From positions 168,143,348 through 168,207,347 of the forward strand of contig OW386289.2 of the NCBI GenBank assembly GCA_936432065.2: a stretch of DNA of 64,000 nt, read 5' to 3'. The notes below the pieces were generated by a model. The model saw only the letters and a program-made list of their open reading frames with translations, was not told where the DNA came from and ran no database searches. Position numbers and translations under genes: made by a program. Shown piece by piece: positions 44,725 to 56,410 of this stretch. The stretch's first letter is position 1. Each line of letters opens with the position of its first letter. Source of the DNA: Rutpela maculata (taxonomy: Eukaryota > Arthropoda > Insecta > Coleoptera > Cerambycidae).

Positions 44725-46828
44725 CACAGTGGCGAGAAATGTCAGTGTTCCACCCAAATTACTCTAGAGGTCGTAAATTTTAAGTTATTGAGACATTCTT
44801 TTTTTTTAAATGTTCGTCTTGAAATCACCTATCGATCCCTCTAGCCGGATTTTGAAATTTCATTTTTCATTTTTTTTAATTTCTAATAGAAAATCATATT
44901 TTTACAGAAAAATACTGTTTTTTCTATTAAATTTATTCTAACGGGCCGTAAATTTGAGTTTTCGTAACAAATTTTTTTTTCAAATCTTCGTCTTTTAATC
45001 AGCTATTGATCTGTCTACATGAATTTTTGATTTAGTTGTTGACAACTGTCAAAATGACTGTCAAATATAAAAAAATACGATTTTTAGATAAATAATTCAT
45101 ACAATAACACGTTGGTGTTCAGAAAAATATATATAGTGTTTTCAGTGTATCTGGTTCCGAAGTTGACAGGAAAATATGTATTTCTAAATTTGGCAGCTGC
45201 CATAATTGTTGTCAAATTTCTAAAGATAGATGGAAGAGCTTATTAATTTTAAAAATACCCTGTAAATGTATAGAAAAATAGATATATATATTGTTTTTGA
45301 TCCGTTTGATTTAGTAATTGACAGGAAAATATGAATTTTAAATTTGGCAGCTGTCATAATTGCTGTCAATTTTCAAAATATGGAGGTAACACCTTATTAA
45401 TTTTAAAAATGCACTATAAATGTATAGAAAAATAGATATATATTGTTTTTAAACTGCCATATTTAGTAGTTGACAGGGAAATATGATTTTTAAATTTGGC
45501 AGCTACCATAATTTCTGTCAAATTTCAAAAAATAGAAGTTAGAGCTTATTAACTTTAAAAATACCCTGTGAATATATAGCAAAACTGATACAAATTGTTT
45601 CTAATGTACCTGGTTCCGAAGTTGACAGGAAAATATGATTTCTAAATTTGGCAGCTGTTATAATTGCTGTCTCATATCAAAATATAGTAAGAGCTTATAA
45701 ATTTTAAAAACACTCTATAAATGTGTAGAAAAATAGATATATATTATTTTTGATCTGTCTGATTTCGTAACTGATGGAAAATATCATTTTTAAATTTGGC
45801 AGCTGACATAATTGCTGTCAAATTTCAAAACATGGAGGTAAGAGCTTATTCTTTAAAAATACCTTATAAATGTATAGAAAAATTGATGTATATTATTGTT
45901 GCCATAATTTCTGTCAAGTTTTAAGGTGTGCAGATTAGAAGCTATTAATTTCAAAAATACCCTTTGAATGTATAGACAAATAGATATATATTATTTTTTA
46001 TCTTCCTGATTTACGAACGGACTGGAAAATATTATTTTTAAATTTGGCAGCTGCCAAATTTAGATATCACATTTTCCTGTCAGCTTCGGAACCAGGTACA
46101 TTAAAAACAATTTGTATCTGTCTTGCTATATATTCACAGGGTATTTTTAAAGTTAATAAGCTCTAACTTCTATTTTTTGAAATTTGACAGCAATTATGGT
46201 AGCTGCCAAATTTAAAACTCATATTTTCCTGTCAATTACTAAATCAAACAGATCAAAAACAATATATATCTATTTTTCTATACATTTACAGGGTATTTTT
46301 AAAATGAATAAGCTCTTCCATCTATCTTTGGAAATTTGACAACAATTATGGCAGCTGCCAAATTTAGAAATACATATTTTCCTGTCAACTTCGGAACCAG
46401 GTACATTGAAAACACTATATATATTTTTCTGAACACCAACCTGTTATTGTATGAATTATTTATCTAAAAATCGTATTTTCTTATATTTGACAGTAATTTT
46501 GACAGTTGTCAACAACTAAATCAAAAATTCATCTAGACAGTTCAATAGCTGATTAAAGGACGAAGATTTGAAAAAAAAATTGTTACGAAAACTCAAGTTT
46601 ACGGCCCGTTAGAATAAATTTAATAGAAAAAACAGTATTTTTCTGTAAAAATATGATTTTCTATTAAAAATTAAAAAAAAACGAAAAATGAAATTTCAAA
46701 ATCCGGCTAGAGAGGGATCGATAGGTAAACTCAAGACGAACATTTTAAAAAAAAGAATGTCTCAATAACTTAAAATTTACGACCTCTAGAGTAATTTGGG
46801 TGGAACACTGGCAATTCTCGCCACTGTG
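44725..46828. mobile_element. Transib-like foldback element with CACAGTGG ends and CGCCG duplication
   Basis: 2104 bases starting CACAGTGGCGAGAAATGTCA and ending with the complement of CACAGTGGCGAGAATTGCCA. CGCCG flanks both sides (44720-44724, 46829-46833). The arms are long inverted copies: about 44725-45658 pairs with 46045-46828, including CTAGCCGGATTTTGAAATTT and TCTAACGGGCCGTAAA. The inner parts carry tandem units of about 152 bp (next entry). There is no coding remnant, so it depends on a Transib transposase elsewhere. Confidence 0.9.
45190..46365. repeat. 152-bp tandem units inside the Transib-like arms
   Basis: AAATTTGGCAGCTG recurs at 45187, 45342, 45494, 45645 and 45793, and inverted at about 46050, 46200 and 46350. 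Each unit also has TTGACAGGAAAATATG, GCTGTCAA and ATGTATAGAAAAATAGATAT. The left arm has more units than the right, so unit number changed after the palindrome formed. The symmetry centre is the CAGCTG at 46048-46053. Confidence 0.85.
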
Positions 46829-46925
46829 CGCCGCCATCTGTTTCGGTTGCTAGTCGTATAGCCTCGCTAAAGCTTGTTCACATTAGCTCTTTGGTGATAT
46901 CTATCAGCCCAACGTCCTCTTCGCT

Positions 46926-48160
46926 TTTATTTAATACCTAATAATAATATTTTTCTATTATACATATAAGATAGACTATTCTTTTCTGCTTTCAAAGCTT
47001 GATTAGTAAAACGATAAGACACTAAGCTAATGGTCTGTTTTCTTATACCCAACAAAACCGCAAGATGACAGCCCAAATTAAACATTTCCACCAAATTTAT
47101 CGTCCCCCATCGCAATCCCAATACAACGAGTCGCGTGTTTCTGCTCGAAAACGATTGTCGTAATAATCCATCTAAATTCTAAACAGCTGCTGTGGTAAAT
47201 AATTGATAAATGCGACATGAATAATGTTAGCTAGTCGCGGTGATGTTTTAGTTTTAATTACCCCGCAACAGGGGTTGGTGCAGCATCATACATTACCACA
47301 ATCTAATCCCAAGAACAATACATGAACAAGAGGGGCGCTAACAGCCCTTGGCGCTCGTTGCCATCGCCATTGTTAATAATGGTTGTACCGAAATGTCAGT
47401 GAATTCGTTTAATTAGAAGCCATATTTATATTGTTGCGCTCTCCCTAATTAATGAATTACATTATGTTTGTCATTGGTTATAATTAATATACATACATTG
47501 AGTTAATTGGAAACTGATGTACTAGGTATTTAGGTTCTATTATTGGGTGCTCGCGTATAATTGTTACTATGGCCAGGAATATTTTCAATTTGAAAATATT
47601 TGATGATTGAAAATTGAAACATGAGCGACAGAACTTAAAGCTATTGTATAGATAGTATCACGTAGTAACCCAGATCTCATTTATTCACTACTAATAGATT
47701 TATTTTATAACATTCAACAGGTGGGGGCTTATTTACGAAATAATTTTAAAGAAAATAATTTAAGAATTTTAATAAAACTAACGAAAAAAAATTTTTAAAA
47801 CTAGATATCTTTTAACTAATGAAAAATTATCAAAATGACTCAAAACAGATATTAAGTTGTGATACTTTCATGTCATGTCATATCAAAATGATTTCGTAAT
47901 TCGACAATGTCTCCTACATCCCTGAACCGATTGAAAAAATATGTTGATTAGCGTTTAGAAAAAAACTGATAGAATGATACCACACTATTGAAGTCAACAA
48001 AAAACATTTTTTTGATTTTCGCACAAGAAAAAAATTATTTTCTTTCTTTAGTTTTCAATAGCTTAGTACGATTCTATAAAGTTGTCCCTAAAAGCCTATC
48101 AAAAAATTTTTTGAATCGGTTCAGGCATGTAGGAGAAATTGTGGAATTACTTTCCTAGTA
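46926..48160. other. Unassigned; 47140-47480 resembles unique non-coding DNA
   Basis: 47140-47480 has balanced composition and homeodomain-like sites (CTAATTAATGAATTAC, TTTAATTAGAAG) and lacks repeats found elsewhere in the window. It could be a conserved regulatory segment, but conservation cannot be judged here. No gene is seen. Confidence 0.3.
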
Positions 48161-48771
48161 CCGCCCACACTGATGAAGATGACTACCTACCGCAAAATTA
48201 AAGACTAGTGTATAATGATAGTTTTTTAAAAAGTGGAAATAGAGAGCAGATAATATTATCACTTACCATCAAAATAAAGTTTGTGCAAAGATAGAGACAT
48301 GGTATAGAAAATATATCTACCTATATATTAAGAACTGTATAATGACAATCTTTAAAAAAGTAAAGGTGTAGGGTAAAAAATATAATACCTACCTCGAAAA
48401 TAAGGACTGCATGACAATAATGTTTAAGAAAGTAGGCTATTTCTATCTCGGGTTTTTTACACTATGTTTCCCTGTACAAGCTATTAAATAAAACAAAAAA
48501 TAAAATGAAATACACCTTATTAAAATACGGATCAAGTTAAAATGAAATCATAGATATAAATAACTAAAATACGATTGAACTAACATAAGATTGTTTCTAC
48601 AATAAAAAAATAACATAGTCTGAAGGTCACTGAGCCATAACATCTGGCCCCTGCGTAACTCTACATGTTCAGTACCGCGTAACGTAGTTTTAAGATTGTA
48701 AACTGAAATAAAATGACACACAATGACATGTTCACCACAGCTAAATAAAATAAAGATATATTAATTTGGTA

Positions 48772-49062
48772 ATTTGTTAGGCTCGCGATCACGGGGTCCC
48801 GGATTCAAATCCTGGCTAGGGTATGGATGTGTGGTGGCGTTTTTCACGTAGTACCGACATGGCAGCAGTGAACTAGACTGTGGTTGTGTGAGAGACAACA
48901 CGGCTAGTCGTTCTCCTCTCATGAGTTCGAGCCTCAGCTGCAGCAGATGGCAATGTCGCAGGGAATAGATGTAGTGATGTCTATGTGTGGGTGTTCTGGT
49001 TGAGGGGTGGATTAGCTATAAGTAAACTCCGCCAGGACGTTGATATAAATAAGGCATTAAAA
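48772..49062 (+). mobile_element. tRNA-derived SINE, copy 1
   Basis: The polymerase III B box GGATTCAAATCC (48801-48812) follows a tRNA-like GATCACGGGGTCCC arm. The body shares CTGGCTAGGGTATGGATGTG, GGCGTTTTTCACGT, GGTTGTGTGAGAGAC, GAGTTCGAGCCTCAGCTGC and TAAACTCCGCCA with the copy at 60015. The A box is not clear, so the 5' end is probably truncated. It inserted into the minisatellite. Confidence 0.85.
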
Positions 49063-49071
49063 AATATATAT

Positions 49072-49854
49072 ATGTCGTAGTCATTTGATGAAATCCATCA
49101 TTTCGTGAAAAGCCTAGGCAGTACATGAACTGCCGGCATATCATGCAAATACTTGAGGTTGCACGATCTGCCTAGGCATTTCATGAAACGCCGTTGTCGT
49201 CTCGGCACTTGACGTTTAAAGTCATTCTACATGATCTGCCGCAAATTAAACTCGCAGATTGTGTTCTATTACTTGAGCCTTTTTGTTTTGTATATTACGG
49301 AATGTAAGAGTGAAAAAGACTTGTTCAATGATCATTACAAATAATATTATGGAGCAAAGCCCAATAAATGACCGTATAGGTTAGATTAAGTATTAAGTTA
49401 TTATATGCGTGATTCGTAATGTCGTTAGCACTCTAAAACCTGAAATGTACCAAATAAATCTGAACCTAACCTCAAAATTAATTACATCCCCATCTTTCCC
49501 TCCTTATAATGATCACTGAACAAGTCTTTCTCACTCTGAATTTCCACAATAAACAAAACAAACAGCACAACATGGCTTCCGAGCAAACAAATCAACCGAA
49601 ACGGCAACTAACCTAATCTCAAACACACAACACAACACAATCTGCCGGGTATGTCACTTCAGGAACAGTCAACATCTAATTTGCGGCAGATCGTGTAGAA
49701 CGACTTTAAACATCATGTGCCGAGACAACCACGGCGTTTCACGAAATACCTAGGCAGATTGTGCAACGTCAAAAATTTACATGATATGCCGGCAGTTCAT
49801 GTACTGCCTAGGCTTTTCACGAAATGACGGATTTCATCAAATGACTACGACATA
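49072..49854. mobile_element. Foldback MITE with ATGTCGTAGTCATTTGATGA ends
   Basis: Arms 49072-49355 and about 49500-49854 are inverted copies over nearly the whole length. Blocks include GCCTAGGCAGTACATGAACT, GATCTGCCTAGGCATTTCAT and GACTTGTTCAATGATCATTA. The loop is about 140 bp. The ends lie in an ATATAT context, so the target duplication (TATA-like) is ambiguous. It starts ten bases after the SINE tail. Confidence 0.88.
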
Positions 49855-50350
49855 TATAGAAATAGAGAATAGACAATATGAATACCGTTAAATTAAAAGC
49901 TATATAATACAATTTTTTTAAAAAGTAAAGAGAGATTGGAGAATATTATTACCTACCGCAAAATTAAAGGCTGTGTAATAATTACCTTTAAGAAAGTAGA
50001 GATATAAATTAGAGAATACGATTATCTATTACGAAAATAGAGGCTGTAAAATAAACATTGGAAAGTGGAAATATAGAATAAAGAATATGATATTCTACCG
50101 CAAAAGTATAATAACTTACAATCTGTGTATGAAAATTTTTAAGAAAATAGAAATAGAGACTAGACTGCAAAATTAAATGATCTATATTGACAATATTTAA
50201 GAAACTACAGATAAAGATTAGATAATACGATTATCTGCCGTAAAATTCAAGGCTGTATAATGACAATCTTTAAGGAAGTAGAGATAGAAATCAAAGAATA
50301 TGGTTAACTACCGTTGAGTTATCGGTTGTTGACACTTTTTAAGAAGGTAG

Positions 50351-51205
50351 AAACAACAAACATATTACAAGATATCGAGCACTTTTTTGCCTATTTTTGC
50401 ACAATGTTTGAATAATTATTTCATTGCCATTTCCCTGTAAATAATATATCCACGATAATAAAATTAGTAAACAATGTTCATGCAAAGAATTATTCACTGA
50501 CTCAAAAAAATACGCCCTGGCAACTAATAAATGTAATTTAGTAGATATATGTGACTTTGTTTTCATTCCTGATTTAAACTTAATTTCGCTAAAAGTAAAC
50601 CAGTCTTACAATTGATGGCCCATTTCTATTACGATGAGTCTAGACTCACTTAAGGGGTTCTAACTTTTATTAGTGGAAGTATCATGGCATCGTTACTGAA
50701 TTGGGTGGAAAGCCTTACTGATGGCGTAGTCGATCATCACTATTATTGAGATCGTAATATATTGGTATATATCCATATAGACTGCTTCTTTAAAATTGTC
50801 GATATGTTTGAAATGGACATTTCTCACATGTTACGTTTTTCTTATTCATTGAATTTTTTATATTAGATAGTTTTTGTTGATATTAGGACAATTTTTTAGT
50901 TAACTTTAGTGTAAAAAACGTTGCTGAAGGAAACAAATCTTCTTCAAGACATAAACGAAATGTTTCGAGTTATAACATGTATTGTGTAAAATAATTTTTT
51001 ACAATAAAACGAATTTTTTGGAGCACAAAAATTTCATTTGTAACCATAAAAATCAATTAAAAAGTGTTTAGCAAAATCCATTCAGTTTAGGGTTGAGATG
51101 ATTTAAATAATTTGATTAAAATCACGATTAGAATCATGATTTCAAATGATTTTTATTTACAGAAAAGGCATATTATAAGTCCAGTCACAACCGGCTTTAA
51201 TGGTT
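50351..51205. other. Unassigned AT-rich sequence
   Basis: No coding block recognised. Confidence 0.3.
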
Positions 51206-51212
51206 CACATTA

Positions 51213-51340
51213 AATTTTCCTCTTCAGGAATGTGTTGGGGGTAGTTAGAAGGTAAATATACTAAAGTCCCCGCCCCTACCCCTGCCGCTTCAGGGGGGAG
51301 GGGGGTGGAAAAGTCCCTTTTTTCGATTCCTGGCTTATGC
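51213..51340 (+). mobile_element. Fragment of the MITE found whole at 55948
   Basis: TTTTCCTCTTCAGGAATGTG, TTGGGGGTAGTTAGAAGGTA and CCGCTTCAGGGGGGAGG match 55965-56075. Only the left third is present. It abuts the LINE endonuclease relic. Confidence 0.75.
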
Positions 51341-51344
51341 ACGA

Positions 51345-52035
51345 TCACTGTTTACTGGCTTCGATGAATTTTTAAATCTCACTCTGGAAAATAACCTAGA
51401 TATCATGTGCGTCTCTGAGACATGGTTGAATGAAGATATACCAAATAACGTCATTGATATATCTAATTATTATTTATTGCGGAATGAACGTAGGGGACGA
51501 GGTGGTGGAGTTGGTATCTATGTAAAAAATGACCTGAATGCAAGTCAGGTCTTGAACGGCCTGTATTGTTTTGAGGAAGTGGAGCATCTTTGGCTTGAAC
51601 TGAAATTAGGAAAATGTCGCATGTTAGTAGGCGTTATCTATAGGACGCCTACTAATAACGTAAACCGATTTGTAGATTATTTGGACGATTTGCTGTCTCA
51701 TATAAGCCCTTTGTTTGATAATATTTTCATACTAGGTGACTTAAGTATTGATCAATCACATGATAATTTAGTGTCCCAAGATATGACTGCTTACAGCTTT
51801 CAACAGTTGATAACTGAACCCACTCGTGTTACACATACTTCAAAAAAAATAATTGATGTGATATTTACAAATAAAAAAAGATTTAGTATTAAATTCTGGA
51901 CTTATAAACGCTGACACGATTTCGGACCATAGTGCTATTTTTTGTAATTTAAATTTTTCAATAACTCGACTTCCGCCCAAGTTAGCAACTTATCGAAATT
52001 TTAAAAATTTTTCTGGAAGTGATTTTCAAAGTTAA
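51345..52035 (+). pseudogene. Non-LTR retrotransposon endonuclease domain (EEP/APE type)
   Basis: The frame from about 51360 reads FDEFLNLTLENNLDIMCVSE then TWLNE (catalytic-region SETW). It continues RRGRGGGVGIYVKNDL, LVGVIYRTP, FILGDLSIDQ (usually GDFNxD; Phe-Asn is Leu-Ser here) and IDVIFTN. A frameshift near 51890 is followed by ISDHSAIFCNLNF, the SDHxxV block with the catalytic His, and TYRNFKNFSGSDF. Target-nicking activity is expected of the intact family, but the frameshift and changed DFN motif indicate this copy is dead. The RT half is missing. Confidence 0.92.
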
Positions 52036-52802
52036 AAAAAATTTTATGTTTTTTAGCTGTCCCATTTCATAAAATAAAAACTCCTGTAAGTAGCTGAATT
52101 GAAATTTAATTTTTTAATAAAAAAAAAAAGAGAGGCGTGACATTTACGATATTATAATAATTTAATATGTATGTAAGACGCCAAATCTTGTGTTGATACT
52201 TTGCAAATCAAGCCAAAGCGTGCTTAAACGACCGTATCATCACAAATTTGGTGTCAGAATAAGTTGTTTGTAATAAATATGTTAATTCAATTATGTGTGC
52301 TTGGGTACCAATAAATTTAAATTTGAATTTGCATCTAATAGTACACGGAAATTAGCAAAAATAGAAGAAAAGAATTATAATAAGCTGATATTTTCTGAAT
52401 CGATAGTTGATAGGAATACAGGATCAAAAAGTTCCCATCCCCAACTGGTGAACTTCATCCCTGTTTCACCCTTATAATGACACTGTGCTGGTTTCTCAAT
52501 AATATTTTGGAAATGTGATGTTGTACGATAAAACTAGAGGTATTGAAAAATATTGAGAATTACATTTTCTATAAAACATGTCTTATAGGTCGTTTGCAGA
52601 TTATTAAGGGTGTTTACGTTAATCGACTGCAAACTTGGGGGTAGGTAACAAAAACGCTTTTGGATGGGAATACAATATTTATCCAGCCTTGTAATATTCT
52701 GTTTTGTAGCATTCGGTTTCAACAACTTTTTATAAATTATATAGAATTGAATTAAACTAACTCATATTTTAACCCTACAGTTTACGATTTAATAACATAA
52801 AA
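52036..52802. other. Unassigned sequence
   Basis: No recognised coding or repeat block. Confidence 0.3.
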
Positions 52803-53505
52803 ACTGCTGCCCAAGGAATCACTACTTCCACATCCAGATTCTCTGTCCAAGTCACTACATCGAAAACACTTTGTATGTGGAAATAATTGTTTATGGAACT
52901 TTAATAATATAATATTTGAAATCCTCTACCCCAAAAACCCATAAAACGATACCCCACATCGGTAGCGGGGTGGGGGTGGTGATAGGGGGTGGTAGTGGGG
53001 GTGATAGTGGGGGTGGATGAAGTAAAAAAATATTTTGAGGTTTCTGGTTCTTGTACATACACTAAATCACAATGTTTTTCATCCCCTTTAATAATGGGGT
53101 GGGGGTGGTAATGGGGGTGGCTAATGCCAAAAATTTTTTTGAGACCTTAGCTTCTCTTGTATATACTAAATACCAATTTTATGGACTCTTACCTGCTTGA
53201 TTTAATCATTTACACCAAGTTTACCCCAATTTACCCCAATTTCCCCAACCCTTCGACGGAACAAGATCAAAATATAATCTAGTTTCAGGTTTCGTTAAAA
53301 TACATATATGTACCAAATTTCAAGTCAATATCTTAAACGGTTCCAGAGTAAACGTGCGCACAAAAAAAGTTACCGACAGACAGACAGAAATTTTTTTCTC
53401 TCAAACTTAAAATCTCGACGTTTCATGACATTTTAAGCCTGTTTGAACAATAAAAAATTTTAAAATTTTTTTGTCGTTATACTTCCATTGGATGTGGATG
53501 TAAAA
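52803..53505 (+). mobile_element. Helentron-like family A element, near full length
   Basis: 5' end ACTGCTGCCCAAGGAATCAC, subterminal ACTTCCACATCCAG, extended GGTGGTGATAGGGGGTGGTA tracts, a short GACAGACA tract at about 53378 and 3' end GGATGTGGATGTAAAA. One stem base of the hairpin is changed. Confidence 0.92.
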
Positions 53506-55350
53506 GTAATAGAAATATCGATACATAACACAGAACCTTTTTTGTAGAGAATTTTGTGACAAACCTTTTCCTATACTTATGTTTTTTCCCTAAGATAAAG
53601 CGTTTAAAAGCTACTGTAAAAAAACCAGTGCGGTGTCCCTTAATGAAGCTTACCCCTTAGGGTGGGAACTTTTTTGATTTTTGATATGTATTCTTACACA
53701 CATAAGCTAACTACTATAGACATTTCAGCTTATTATAATTTTTTTCTTCTATTCCACATAAATTTGCCTAATTTTCGTGTACTATTATAAGTGCCATTCC
53801 ATTGAGAGGCGGAAAAAATTCAGAGATTAAAAAAATATATGGGATTACCAACTGACACCGGAAACAAGCGTGCTCGATTGGTTTTAAAATTTTCAACTAT
53901 CATTTTTTCACTCCTCCGTAGATTGCACATGTTTATTAACAAATTAAGGCGGCTGACTTAAAGTGTCCAAAAGTCTTATCCTCTTCCCTTTTGTTTCAAG
54001 AAAATTTGTTAAGAGAAAACGTCAATTAACTAGCTAAATAACCTCTTTCACATTAATTTATTCAAGTAAACACGCCAGACGGTTTTTCTTGGCGTTTTTC
54101 TCGTGTTTCATGTAAAGTTTGGAGAAACTAATAAAACGATTTTATTACGGTCCCCCGGAGACGGAAAATAACTTCGGAAACAAAAGTTATGTTTGTAATC
54201 TGAGTGACGTGTGAAAGGACATCTGCCGGTCTTTCACTTTACAGTTGCTGCAGAACTAGGTAACGCTGATGAAAACTCCATCTATATTGAGCGTGTGGGA
54301 CGAGAACTTTGTCGGGAAAACCAACTTACGTTTTAAAAGTTGAAAATAGATGTTCCAACGTTATGTATGGCTCATATATTTATAAGAAGTAATATTGATA
54401 GTCTTGTGAGTCAAGTCGCATATATAATTTATTTATATGGTACACTATTCAACATATAAAGTCCAATTACAGAATAGGAAATACAAACCAATTTAATTAC
54501 TTGCATATCACTTATATCCGAATTAAACTAAACTAATATAATATATACAAAACATAAAGTATTAAGAGGTCAGCGTAAAATTAGGCTATTGCAAAACTGC
54601 AAGTGAATAATACCTAAACGATTATTCAAAGTATTATACAGTAAGAGGAACCAAAGTAAACGCATAAGGAAATCTTATACAGTGTGTGTAGTGGCGGGCT
54701 AGGCATAGGGAGTAAGAATTAAAACATTGCGTGCGCCAGATGGCTGCAATGAAATAACTGAGAGCTGGGATGCTTCGCCGACGGGCGAGTTTGCTCTGCT
54801 GTGTTGTGATATCTCTCGCGCTACGTGAATGTACATGCCTAATCGGCAATTACACGCAGTATATACTATTCTCCTCCGCATTAAATGCCTACTGTAGAAC
54901 CATTTCATTAGTCGTACGTTCTCCTAGCAAATTAATATAATTTTGAGAGGAACACGTAAATTTTACAAAGATATCTATGATCTGTAACTGACTGACTCTA
55001 CAACGCAAATAACAAATAAGATTGACAGGTATGAAGATGGATATTGGTTCATAGGTACAAGTAGGTATAAATGTTGACGTTGGTTTATAAAAGAAGTACA
55101 GAGAGCGTACCTCGCCTTGGTTCACCTTACTACAATAGGCTTTAGATGATACTGCCTTGATCCATACTGTACATGTATATAAATAATAGGATTCCCCTGC
55201 ATGCCTAGTTGGGTTTCCCATATTCAATTATGTATGTGCACATTATAAACTGCTGGACACCATATTATTCAGGTAGGTACAATAAATGTGTGGTCTAACA
55301 AAAGTAGTTTATAGTTGTTTTAATGAATTTACGTTTTTAAAACGTGCGAA
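53506..55350. other. Unassigned; 54050-54260 resembles unique non-coding DNA
   Basis: 54050-54260 has balanced composition and no repeat in the window. The rest is AT-rich. The frames at 54634-55227 have no recognisable protein and are likely chance. Confidence 0.3.
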
Positions 55351-55355
55351 ATTTC

Positions 55356-55765
55356 TTATGACAAAACACAGGATTCTATAACTGTAAGTGACAGTAATTT
55401 GATGGGGTTTACAAACGTTAGTTTTTTATCCAACGCCATATTTAAGTCAAAAAAAGTACTAGGACGTAAAACTGTATGATTGTTCAATTTATAATAAGAT
55501 ACAATGAGAGTTGGCTTTTTGTAAATGTCATTCGTAGCTTTACATTTTGCTTCATTTAAGGTTAATTTATTTATCATACACCGTGTATTAATATGATCAA
55601 TATTATTTTGCGGTTCAAAGCAACTGTTTTTACACGCAATATTACAAAAGAGTTTTAAATCATCTGCGTATAGAAGACAGTTCACAATGAGGTTGTCTAC
55701 TATGTCGTTTACAAACAAATTAGAAAAATTCGGTACGTTTGAACCTTGGGGGGACTCTAAAACTT
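55356..55765 (-). pseudogene. Non-LTR RT palm relic with intact YADD
   Basis: The minus strand reads SPQGSNVPNFSNLFVNDIVD (degenerate VPQGSxLGPLLFxLFINDL), NCLLYADDLKLFC (YADD codons from 55670), and KLTLNEAKCKA (expected LxLNxxKCK). The 120-residue frame is open, but the GPLLF block is damaged and the rest of the element is absent. Confidence 0.88.
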
Positions 55766-55947
55766 ATCTAACGATAAATCTAACACCATGGTACACAACA
55801 TATTATTTTCTATCAGTTAGGTAATGCAATAATGTTATACGAAAAGCTATGAAATTTAAATTTGTCTAATTTGTCTATTTGTCACTTCAGAATCACTTCT
55901 ATTTTACAAATATTCACTTTTAGTCCAGTCAACAAAAGAGTTGTAAA

Positions 55948-56410
55948 GAACATTGAGGAGAGAATTTTCTTCTTCAGAAATGTGTTGGGGGTAGTTAGGA
56001 GGTAAACATACTAAAAGCACTCGCCCCTAGCCCCGCCGCTTCAGGGGGGAGGTGGGTGGAAAGGTTCCTTTTTTCTATTTTCTCTTGGAACTCGGAAACC
56101 ATGCGTCACACGGAAAAAAGTAATCTATGCAAAATTAAACATATAACATAATTAAGTTTCCTACAAGAATGTCTATATGCATTTTCTTCCTATTTGTTAT
56201 AATTTACGAAATATTCGCCAGCGAAAATCAATTATGTACCTCGAATATTTCTATCAAAGCGGTTTACCGTGGTCTGCTAATAAATCACAGTCACAAAACA
56301 ATCTTTATTTCACAACACTCGATGTATTTACTAACGTAATGTTTTATCGAAGTCTATACATTTCCTTAATTCATTCCTGAAGAGGAAAATTCTCCCCTCT
56401 TCAATGTTCT
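55948..56410. mobile_element. MITE with AGAACATTGA ends
   Basis: The left AGAACATTGAGGAGAGAATT and the complement of the right AGAACATTGAAGAGGGGAGA form an imperfect TIR of about 37 bp running through TTTTC.TCTTCAG.AATG. Length 463 bp. No clear target duplication. The interior includes GTTGGGGGTAGTTAGGAGGT, shared with 51213. Confidence 0.8.

Larger units (their letters stand above)
44640..46925 (-). pseudogene. RTE-like retrotransposon tail split by the Transib-like element
   Basis: Right of the insertion the minus strand 46925-46829 reads RWAD, TKELM.TSFSEAI and RLATETDGG. Left of it, 44724-44670 continues VTKIIHKTFAL. Joined across the CGCCG duplication, these align with the tail seen at 13890 (RWSDATKELTVRSFGEAVHL...DRxxNAVKHAA). 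This fixes the pre-insertion sequence. Confidence 0.5.
48172..50350. repeat. Degenerate minisatellite, 75-80 bp unit, split by insertions
   Basis: Units with CTACCGCAAAATTAAAGGCT, GTATAATGACAATCTTTAAG and AAGTAGAGATAGA recur at 48180, 48260, 48330 and 48395, and again from 49890 to 50340 (about six units). The block 48480-49860 between them holds a SINE and a foldback MITE, so the array was once continuous or nearly so. Confidence 0.78.

Noticed and set aside
54634..55227. Three overlapping minus-strand frames
   Set aside because: No domain, no consistent reading-frame signal and no neighbouring gene; likely chance.
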